DNA of 11,919 nucleotides, taken from contig JAZNIU010000043.1 in assembly GCA_045577655.1 (NCBI GenBank), forward strand, positions 1 to 11,919, in the 5' to 3' direction. Position numbers and translations under genes: made by a program. The notes beneath the pieces are model-generated. The model was not told where the DNA came from. It ran no database searches and saw only the letters and a list, made by a program, of their open reading frames with translations. Shown one piece after another: positions 6,129 to 11,919 of this stretch (positions are counted from its first letter, which is position 1; the number at the start of each line of letters is the position of its first letter). The stretch comes from RGIG7450 sp045577655. Its GTDB lineage: Bacteria; Bacillota; Clostridia; RUG12999.

Positions 6129-8759
6129 ATGAGCAAAAAGTATGTTTATCTGTTCAGAGAAGGCGACGCTTCCATGCGCGAACTTCTTGGCGGCAAAGGT
6201 GCAAACCTTGCTGAAATGACAAAAATCGGTCTTCCGGTTCCACAGGGCTTCACAGTTTCCACAGAAGCTTGTACTCAGTACTATGAAGACGGACGTAAAA
6301 TCAACGACGCTATTCAGGCAGAAATTATGGAAAACATCACAAAGATGGAAGAAATCTGCGGAAAGAAATTTGGCGATAACGAAAATCCGCTTCTCGTTTC
6401 TGTTCGTTCCGGTGCAAGAGCTTCTATGCCCGGTATGATGGATACAATCCTTAACCTCGGCCTTAACGAAACTGTTGTTGAGACTATGGCAGCAAAAACA
6501 GGCAATGCAAGATGGGCTTGGGACTGCTACAGAAGATTCATCCAGATGTATTCTGACGTAGTTATGGAAGTTGGTAAGAAATATTTTGAAGAACTTATCG
6601 ACAAAATGAAAGAAGAAAAAGGTGTTACTCAGGACGTTGAACTCACAGCTGACGACCTTAAAGAACTTGCATCTCAGTTTAAAGCTGAATATAAAGCTAA
6701 AATCGGTAAAGACTTCCCGACAGACCCGAAAGAACAGCTTATGGGTGCTGTTGAAGCCGTTTTCCGTTCATGGGACAACCCCCGTGCAAACGTTTACCGT
6801 CGTGACAACGACATCCCTTATTCCTGGGGTACAGCCGTTAACGTTCAGATGATGGCGTTCGGTAATATGGGTGACGATTGCGGTACAGGTGTTGCTTTCA
6901 CACGTGACCCTGCTACAGGCGATAAAGGTCTTATGGGTGAATTCCTTGTAAACGCACAGGGTGAAGACGTTGTTGCAGGCGTTCGTACTCCGATGCCTAT
7001 CGCACAGATGGCTGAAAAATTCCCTGAAGCTTTTGAAGAATTCAACAAAGTTTGTGCAATTCTCGAAGACCACTATAGAGATATGCAGGATATGGAGTTC
7101 ACAATTGAAAACAGAAAACTCTATATGCTCCAGACAAGAAATGGTAAAAGAACAGCAAAAGCAGCTCTTAAAATTGCTTGTGACCTCGTTGATGAAGGCA
7201 TGATCGATAAGAAAAAAGCTGTTGCTATGATAGATCCGAGAAACCTTGACACACTTCTCCATCCTCAGTTTGATGCAAAAGCTATAAAGGCTGCAACACC
7301 TGCAGGCAGAGGTCTTGGTGCTTCTCCCGGTGCAGCTTGCGGTAAAGTTGTATTTACAGCTGAAGATGCTGAAAGCTGGAATGCAAGAGGCGAAAAAGTT
7401 ATCCTCGTTAGACTTGAAACATCTCCTGAAGATATCACAGGTATGAAAGCTTCTCAGGGTATTCTCACAGTTCGTGGCGGTATGACTTCTCACGCTGCCG
7501 TTGTTGCTCGTGGTATGGGTACTTGCTGTGTATCCGGTTGTGGCGACATCAACATGGACGAAGAAAACAAAAAATTCACACTCGCAGGCAAAACATACGT
7601 TGAAGGCGACTACATTTCAATAGACGGTTCAACAGGTAACATCTACGACGGAATTATTCCTACTGTTGATGCTGAAATTGCAGGCGAATTTGGCAGAATT
7701 ATGGCTTGGGCTGATGAGTTCAGAACTCTTAAAGTAAGAACAAATGCAGACACACCCGCAGATGCTAAAAAAGCTGTTGAACTTGGTGCTGAAGGTATCG
7801 GTCTCTGCCGTACAGAGCACATGTTCTTTGAAGCAGACAGAATTGCTGCTTTCCGTGAAATGATTTGTTCTGACACAGTAGAAGAAAGAGAAGCAGCTCT
7901 TGAAAAGATTTTACCGTATCAGCAGGGCGACTTTGAAGAACTTTACGAAGCACTCGAAGGTAATCCTGTAACAATCAGATTCCTCGATCCTCCGCTTCAC
8001 GAGTTCGTTCCTACAGAAGAAGCAGACATTGAAGCTCTTGCTAAAGCACAGGGCAAATCTGTTGCAGACATCAAAGCTCTTATTGCTTCTCTCCACGAAT
8101 TCAACCCGATGATGGGTCACCGTGGTTGCCGTCTTGCAGTAACATATCCTGAAATTGCTAAAATGCAGACAAGAGCAGTTATCCGTGCTGCTATCAAAGT
8201 TCAGAAAGCTCACGCTGACTGGAAAGTTAAACCTGAAATTATGATTCCTCTTACAGGCGAAGTTAAAGAGATGAAATATGTTAAAGACGTTGTTGTAGCA
8301 ACAGCTAACGAAGAAATTGCAAACGCAGGCGTAGAACTTGCTTACGAAGTTGGTACAATGATGGAAATTCCAAGAGCTTGTCTCACAGCTGATGAAATTG
8401 CTAAAGAAGCGGAATTCTTCTGCTTTGGTACAAACGACCTCACACAGATGACATACGGTTTCTCTAGAGACGATGCAGGCAAATTCCTCGATGCTTACTA
8501 TGATGCAAAAATCTTTGAAAACGACCCGTTTGCAAAACTTGACCAGACAGGCGTTGGTAAGCTTATGGAAATGTCCATTAAACTTGGTAAAGCAACTCGT
8601 CCTGAAATTCACTGTGGTATCTGTGGTGAACACGGCGGCGACCCTGTATCTGTTGAATTCTGTCACAACATTGGACTTGATTATGTATCATGTTCACCGT
8701 TCAGAGTTCCGATAGCAAGACTCGCAGCAGCTCAGGCAGCTATCAAAGATATGAAATAA
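6129..8759 (+). CDS. ppdK: Pyruvate, phosphate dikinase
   Basis: Interconverts ATP, phosphate and pyruvate with AMP, pyrophosphate and phosphoenolpyruvate; in anaerobic Firmicutes it can serve pyrophosphate-linked glycolysis or PEP formation. The 876 residues match the usual length of about 874. The N-terminal ATP-grasp part has GGKGANLAEM (21-30) and RSGARASMPGMMDT. The central swivelling domain has the phosphohistidine site GGMTSHAAVVARGMG with His455, the same residue number as in the Clostridium symbiosum enzyme. The C-terminal PEP/pyruvate barrel has GLCRTEHMF and CGICGEHGGDP, where Cys832 corresponds to the catalytic acid Cys831 of C. symbiosum. AGGAGG lies 6 bases before the ATG. Codon choice is clearly selected (CTT/CTC for Leu with very few TTA, AAC and GAC frequent) and differs from the AT-rich neighbours, pointing to high expression. 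It stands alone between a divergent operon and its own terminator. Confidence 0.98.
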   Translation: MSKKYVYLFREGDASMRELLGGKGANLAEMTKIGLPVPQGFTVSTEACTQYYEDGRKINDAIQAEIMENITKMEEICGKKFGDNENPLLVSVRSGARASMPGMMDTILNLGLNETVVETMAAKTGNARWAWDCYRRFIQMYSDVVMEVGKKYFEELIDKMKEEKGVTQDVELTADDLKELASQFKAEYKAKIGKDFPTDPKEQLMGAVEAVFRSWDNPRANVYRRDNDIPYSWGTAVNVQMMAFGNMGDDCGTGVAFTRDPATGDKGLMGEFLVNAQGEDVVAGVRTPMPIAQMAEKFPEAFEEFNKVCAILEDHYRDMQDMEFTIENRKLYMLQTRNGKRTAKAALKIACDLVDEGMIDKKKAVAMIDPRNLDTLLHPQFDAKAIKAATPAGRGLGASPGAACGKVVFTAEDAESWNARGEKVILVRLETSPEDITGMKASQGILTVRGGMTSHAAVVARGMGTCCVSGCGDINMDEENKKFTLAGKTYVEGDYISIDGSTGNIYDGIIPTVDAEIAGEFGRIMAWADEFRTLKVRTNADTPADAKKAVELGAEGIGLCRTEHMFFEADRIAAFREMICSDTVEEREAALEKILPYQQGDFEELYEALEGNPVTIRFLDPPLHEFVPTEEADIEALAKAQGKSVADIKALIASLHEFNPMMGHRGCRLAVTYPEIAKMQTRAVIRAAIKVQKAHADWKVKPEIMIPLTGEVKEMKYVKDVVVATANEEIANAGVELAYEVGTMMEIPRACLTADEIAKEAEFFCFGTNDLTQMTYGFSRDDAGKFLDAYYDAKIFENDPFAKLDQTGVGKLMEMSIKLGKATRPEIHCGICGEHGGDPVSVEFCHNIGLDYVSCSPFRVPIARLAAAQAAIKDMK

Positions 8760-8779
8760 TAAAAACTTCATATTATTCT

Positions 8780-8813
8780 AGTCCGGTACACAAGCGTGTG
8801 CCGGACTTTTTTT
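8780..8813 (+). terminator. Intrinsic terminator of ppdK
   Basis: A 12-bp stem (AGTCCGGTACAC, 8780-8791, with GTGTGCCGGACT, 8796-8807; one G-T wobble) with the 4-base loop AAGC is followed directly by a run of seven T (8807-8813). It begins 20 bases after the ppdK stop codon and separates ppdK from the exporter gene. Confidence 0.95.
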
Positions 8814-8832
8814 ATATTTTTTAATTTTTATA

Positions 8833-8860
8833 TTGACAAATAAATTTTATTGTGTATAAT
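8833..8860 (+). promoter_or_regulatory. Consensus sigma-A promoter of the ABC exporter gene
   Basis: Perfect TTGACA (8833-8838) and perfect TATAAT (8855-8860) with a 16-base spacer, one short of the optimum. Transcription should start near 8867, about 36 bases before the chosen ATG. Because the in-frame GTG at 8852 lies upstream of the transcription start and next to the -10 box, it cannot be the start codon of this transcript. Confidence 0.85.
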
Positions 8861-8872
8861 GTAGTCGAAAAG

Positions 8873-8894
8873 CCAAAAAAATGCTTTTTGGAGG
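8873..8894 (+). promoter_or_regulatory. Exporter leader: ribosome binding site partly inside a weak hairpin
   Basis: GGAGG (8890-8894) lies 8 bases before the ATG at 8903 and decides the start. Just before it, CCAAAAA (8873-8879) can pair with TTTTTGG (8885-8891) around the loop AATGC, burying the first two G of the binding site. With only two G-C pairs the stem is weak; a regulatory role is speculative. Confidence 0.4.
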
Positions 8895-8902
8895 GGACTG
8901 TC

Positions 8903-10684
8903 ATGTCTAAAAAATATAATGATTTTGCAAAAGAATGTCTTAAGAATTTTTCGGAAAATAAAGGTCATGCTTTTAAAATTTTGCTTAATTTTTATAAAGG
9001 AGAAGTATGGACTTTAATAAAAAGTGTTTTTGTCCTTATTATACAGAATTCTCCTACACTTATAATTCCGTTTATTACAACAAACATTATAAATGAAATA
9101 ACAAACCCAAGAGAAAACAGTTTAACTGTTATTCTGATAAATGCGGCCGTGGGCTTTGTTTCACTTATTCAAAATTCATTTTCTACATATCTTGTATCGC
9201 GTATATATGACAAACTTGTCAGAAAAATTGAATATGGACTTCGAAGCTGCATTGTTGACAAGGTCCAACACCTTTCGATTATGTTCCACAAAAACATAAG
9301 CTCCGGTAAACTGCAGTCCAAAATTATGCGAGATTGTGAAAACATAGAAACAATTCTTGCAAGTGCTTTCAGAAATATAGTTTCTGTTATTTTATATCTT
9401 GTTGTAGCAATTACGGTTACAATAAAAAAGAGTCCTGTTGTTATGACATTCTTTGTTATAATAATTCCAATTGAACTCTTTTTGCTAAGGTTTCTTGGTG
9501 GCACTGTTAAAAAAAGAAATCGTACTTTCAGAAATGAAATTGAAAAAACTCAGTCAAACGTATCTGAAATGATTGACCTTATTCCTGTTACCCGTGCTCA
9601 CGGACTTCAACACAGAGAAGTAAAAAATATGAATTTTCATTTTGATAATGTGATGAATACAGGATATAAGCTTGATAAGATAAACAGCTTTTTTCTTGCA
9701 AGCAGCTGGATGCTGTCCGAGCTTGCGCGTCTCGGATGTCTGGTATTTACCGGTATTTTAGCATTTAAAGGCAAGATTTCGGTTGGTGAGGTTGTTTTAT
9801 ATCAGACATATTTTGGACAGATTTTAGGCAGTTTGAATACATTACTTAATATGTATCCGCAAATTTCAAAAGGAATGGAATCAATCAATTCGATTGGTGA
9901 AATTTTAAATGAAGAAAAGGTTGAAATTGACAATTCGATTATTACTGCCGACAATATAAGAGGCAGAGTTGATTTTATGGACGTATGCTACAAATATGAA
10001 GACAGCGACAAGTGGGTTATAGATGGCCTTAACCTTTCTGTAAAAGAGGGGGAAAGTATTGCTTTTGTCGGTGGGTCCGGTGCGGGTAAATCTACTATAA
10101 TTAACCTGCTTATTGGGTTTGACAGACCGCAGGAGGGAAACATTCTTATAGACGGTATCAATATGATGAATCTTGATATGACCTCTTTCAGAAAACAGAT
10201 TGCCGTTGTTCCGCAAAACACCATATTGTTTTCGGGCAGCATAAAGGACAATATATCTTATGGCCTTGATAGCGTAACTGATGAACAGATATATGAGGTT
10301 ATAAAAGCTGTTGGGCTTGATGACCTTATAAGTGAAATGCCAAACGGAATTGATACACAACTTGGGGAACACGGCGGCAAGCTTTCGGGCGGTCAAAGAC
10401 AAAGAATATCAATCGCAAGAGCATTGCTCAGAAACCCCAAAATCATCATATTTGACGAGGCTACGTCGGCACTTGACTCAGCTTCTGAAAAGAAGGTTCA
10501 GAAAGCTGTTGACAATATGATGAAAAAATGCACAACATTTCTTATTGCGCACCGCCTTTCAACCATTAAAAATGCTGATCGTATTGCTGTTGTCAGCAGA
10601 GGCAAAATCGTCGAAATTGGAAGTCATGATGAGCTTATGGCAAAAAAAGGCGCATTCTACGAACTGAAAAAATTGCAAGAATAA
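8903..10684 (+). CDS. ABCB-type multidrug/peptide ABC half-exporter (membrane domain plus ATPase)
   Basis: A 593-residue half-transporter: an exporter-type membrane domain with about six helices (roughly 36-62, 74-97, 149-170, 176-198, two more between 263 and 315), then a C-terminal ATPase. The ATPase has Walker A GGSGAGKST (390-398), Q-loop PQNTILFSGSIKDN (437-450), signature LSGGQRQR (494-501), Walker B IIIFDEATSALD (514-525) and H-loop IAHRLST (548-554). All catalytic residues are intact and no partner gene is adjacent, so a homodimer is likely. Such proteins export drugs, lipids or peptides from the cytoplasm; there is no N-terminal peptidase domain, and the substrate is unknown. A longer reading frame opens with GTG at 8852, but that codon abuts the promoter -10 box; the ATG at 8903, with GGAGG 8 bases before it, is the start. 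It is a single-gene unit, convergent with an AraC-family regulator. Confidence 0.94.
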   Translation: MSKKYNDFAKECLKNFSENKGHAFKILLNFYKGEVWTLIKSVFVLIIQNSPTLIIPFITTNIINEITNPRENSLTVILINAAVGFVSLIQNSFSTYLVSRIYDKLVRKIEYGLRSCIVDKVQHLSIMFHKNISSGKLQSKIMRDCENIETILASAFRNIVSVILYLVVAITVTIKKSPVVMTFFVIIIPIELFLLRFLGGTVKKRNRTFRNEIEKTQSNVSEMIDLIPVTRAHGLQHREVKNMNFHFDNVMNTGYKLDKINSFFLASSWMLSELARLGCLVFTGILAFKGKISVGEVVLYQTYFGQILGSLNTLLNMYPQISKGMESINSIGEILNEEKVEIDNSIITADNIRGRVDFMDVCYKYEDSDKWVIDGLNLSVKEGESIAFVGGSGAGKSTIINLLIGFDRPQEGNILIDGINMMNLDMTSFRKQIAVVPQNTILFSGSIKDNISYGLDSVTDEQIYEVIKAVGLDDLISEMPNGIDTQLGEHGGKLSGGQRQRISIARALLRNPKIIIFDEATSALDSASEKKVQKAVDNMMKKCTTFLIAHRLSTIKNADRIAVVSRGKIVEIGSHDELMAKKGAFYELKKLQE

Positions 10685-10720
10685 AAAAAGAGGGTCAAAC
10701 ATTGTTTGACCCTCTTTTTT
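10683..10720. terminator. Bidirectional intrinsic terminator shared by the exporter and AraC genes
   Basis: GAGGGTCAAAC (10690-10700) pairs perfectly with GTTTGACCCTC (10704-10714) around the 3-base loop ATT, flanked by seven A (10683-10689) and six T (10715-10720). It therefore works in both directions. The exporter stop codon (10682-10684) touches its left A-run, and the AraC-family stop codon (TTA on the plus strand, 10719-10721) lies in its right T-run. Confidence 0.95.
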
Positions 10721-11516
10721 ATATAAACATTTTTTTGAATTCTCTCGGAGAAACTCCATATTTTTCTTTAAATCTTCGTGAAAAGTAGAACTGGTCGGAA
10801 AAACCGAGTTTTTGACTTATTTCAAAAATTGAACGGTTGTCTTTGAGAAGCATTCTGCTTGCTTCTGATAAAATTACATCATACAGGTATTCCTGAACAG
10901 ATACCGAAAGTTCGTTTTTGAAATGTTTTGTGAGTGTACTTTTGGAAACAAAAACCTGTTTTGCAATTTCTTCGGTTGTAAGTTCAGCAGAAAGGTTGGC
11001 GTTTATGTACGACAGTGCTGAATGTACCACAGGAGAAAGAGAAGAAGCACGAAGGGTAATTTTGTTTTCGGTTAAAATTGCAAGAACTGTTTCATAAAGA
11101 AAGTTACGGGTGGCAAGAGCTGTTAAAATGTCTTTTTTTCCTGAGAGATTTTGCAAAACAAAGTCAGGAAATTTTTTATAGGAAGTAGCAAGTGGAATCC
11201 TGCACTGCTGAAGAAAGTCTCTGTGTTCAATGTCGTGTAACATTATATGAAAATATACATGGTCCATAAAATCTTCGCATCGGTAGCTGAATGAAAGTCT
11301 GGAGGGGATAAGATACCAGTTCCCTTCACTAAGTGTAAATGTACCATATTCGCATTCTATGGTAGCGTGTCCTTTTATTACATGATATAAAAAGGAAAAA
11401 GGAGAGTTGCATACCGTACCTTGCCAGCTTGTATCAACAGATGCTCTGCTGTAGGTAAGCATGGTCAGATGCAGACGATTTGCTCTTTCGCATAATATAC
11501 TGTTGGATTCATACAT
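10719..11516 (-). CDS. AraC-family transcriptional regulator
   Basis: A 265-residue regulator. The N-terminal part (about 40-90) reads as a small beta-rich cupin-like sensor domain with the turn LSEGNWYLIPS (62-72), as in AraC-type ligand-binding domains. The C-terminal part holds the two helix-turn-helix motifs of AraC/XylS proteins: LTTEEIAKQVFVSKSTLTKHF (about 179-199) and IFEISQKLGFSDQFYFSRRF (230-249), ending with the conserved KEKYGVSPREFKK (250-262). The frame extends to a TTG at 11543, but that has no ribosome binding site, whereas the ATG at 11516 has GGAG 8 bases upstream, so the shorter start is chosen. It is divergent from the uncharacterised gene at 11635, the most likely target, and convergent with the exporter. 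AraC proteins with such a sensor usually respond to sugars or other small molecules; the ligand here is unknown. Confidence 0.93.
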   Translation of the reverse strand: MYESNSILCERANRLHLTMLTYSRASVDTSWQGTVCNSPFSFLYHVIKGHATIECEYGTFTLSEGNWYLIPSRLSFSYRCEDFMDHVYFHIMLHDIEHRDFLQQCRIPLATSYKKFPDFVLQNLSGKKDILTALATRNFLYETVLAILTENKITLRASSLSPVVHSALSYINANLSAELTTEEIAKQVFVSKSTLTKHFKNELSVSVQEYLYDVILSEASRMLLKDNRSIFEISQKLGFSDQFYFSRRFKEKYGVSPREFKKMFI

Positions 11517-11634
11517 ACTCAAAACTCCATATTTATTACTCAAATTTCAATTATTTTTAAAGGTATTTATGATAAAATAAAGATGCATAATTACATATTA
11601 TCATAAAAAATAAAATAATTCAAGGAGGAAAACA
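11517..11634. promoter_or_regulatory. Divergent regulatory region with inverted-repeat operator candidate
   Basis: This 118-bp AT-rich gap lies between the AraC-family gene and the gene at 11635. It contains a perfect 10-base inverted repeat, TTTATGATAA (11566-11575) and TTATCATAAA (11598-11607), whose half-sites are 32 bases apart, close to three helical turns. The right half overlaps a possible rightward -10 (TATTAT, 11596-11601) that lacks a recognisable -35, as expected for an activator-dependent promoter. A weak leftward promoter for the regulator may be TTGAAT/TAATAT on the minus strand (11595-11623). In DNA this AT-rich a 10-base repeat could arise by chance. Confidence 0.4.
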
Positions 11635-11919
11635 ATGAAACTAAGAGATAAGTTCTGGCTTTGGGGTCATCCGGAGGGTCGCTACAATTCAGAATATGGC
11701 AATGACAAAGCTTCCCGTATGACACCTATGGAGTGTTGTTTGTATTTGGGATTACGTAACGTGTTTATGGTTCCGGTGACATGGGATGTTAACGAGAGAC
11801 AATATAATAAATCCTTTAAAACTTTAGACCAGGTAGGTTGGGGATATAAATTCCACGAAAAAGAGCATTGTCATTTTGACAGAATACTGGAACAGGCTAA
11901 GGATTTCCCAAACATTACA
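11635..11919 (+). CDS. Uncharacterised conserved protein, N-terminal 95 residues (cut by window edge)
   Basis: An open frame from the ATG at 11635 runs to the window end without a stop. AAGGAGG (11622-11628) 6 bases upstream confirms the start. The protein begins MKLRDKFWLWGHPEGRYN and continues with RMTPMECCLYLGLRNVFMVPV and YNKSFKTLDQVGW, ending in KDFPNIT. There is no signal peptide, so it is probably cytoplasmic. The alternation of short strands (RNVFMVPV) and amphipathic helices would suit a TIM-barrel-like alpha/beta enzyme, but this is only an impression. From memory it resembles uncharacterised Firmicutes proteins with an N-terminal DKFWLWGH motif found near AraC regulators and carbohydrate genes; I cannot verify this here. 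The divergent AraC-family gene is its probable regulator. No function is assigned. Confidence 0.85.
   Translation, partial: MKLRDKFWLWGHPEGRYNSEYGNDKASRMTPMECCLYLGLRNVFMVPVTWDVNERQYNKSFKTLDQVGWGYKFHEKEHCHFDRILEQAKDFPNIT

Noticed and set aside
6768..7493. Open frame of 241 codons antisense to ppdK
   Set aside because: It is Cys/Phe/Ser-rich with no domain or ribosome binding site and lies entirely within ppdK; an artefact of ppdK codon bias.
7911..8666. Open frame of 251 codons antisense to ppdK
   Set aside because: Same composition and origin as the other antisense frame; no Shine-Dalgarno and no recognisable family.
1..11919. CRISPR arrays, insertion sequences, tRNA or rRNA genes, prophage or toxin-antitoxin modules
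   Set aside because: No direct-repeat array, transposase, attachment-site duplication or RNA-gene consensus was seen on either strand.

Overview
The window looks like chromosomal DNA of a low-GC Gram-positive anaerobe, most likely a member of the Clostridia. The grounds are AT-rich intergenic DNA, strong AGGAGG-type ribosome binding sites, near-consensus sigma-A promoters, and a clostridial-type pyruvate, phosphate dikinase whose active-site histidine falls at residue 455, as in the Clostridium symbiosum enzyme. This placement is inference; there is no rRNA or other taxonomic marker in the window.

Left half (1-5714, minus strand): five tightly packed genes read leftwards, with gaps or overlaps of -13 to +6 bases, so almost certainly one operon. 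In transcription order they are a PLP enzyme of the methionine gamma-lyase/aluminum-resistance family, an ABC-F ATPase, the bifunctional riboflavin kinase/FAD synthetase RibF, S-adenosylhomocysteine hydrolase AhcY, and a TrmN6-like tRNA adenine methyltransferase cut by the left window edge. Two themes recur: methyl/sulfur metabolism (TrmN6 consumes SAM and releases SAH, AhcY clears SAH, and the PLP enzyme may act on sulfur amino acids) and translation (ABC-F factor, tRNA modification).

Divergent intergenic region (5715-6128): about 410 bp, very AT-rich. It holds the leader of the leftward operon, a proximal extended -10 promoter and ribosome binding site for ppdK, and a second near-consensus rightward promoter (5737-5765). 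That promoter fires into a 12-bp stem structure which pairs fully only as plus-strand RNA. No known riboswitch was recognised there.

Right half: ppdK (6129-8759, +) is a complete, codon-optimised central-metabolism gene ended by a strong terminator. Next comes a single-gene unit for an ABCB-type half-exporter (8903-10684, +) with its own perfect-consensus promoter. A perfect palindromic terminator that contains both stop codons separates it from a convergent AraC-family regulator (10719-11516, -). The regulator is divergent from the start of an uncharacterised gene (11635 to the window end, +), the most likely regulated partner and the least understood gene here.

Most of the window is housekeeping. 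The parts deserving a second look are the structured transcript candidate upstream of ppdK, the composition of the leftward operon, and the AraC/unknown-gene pair.
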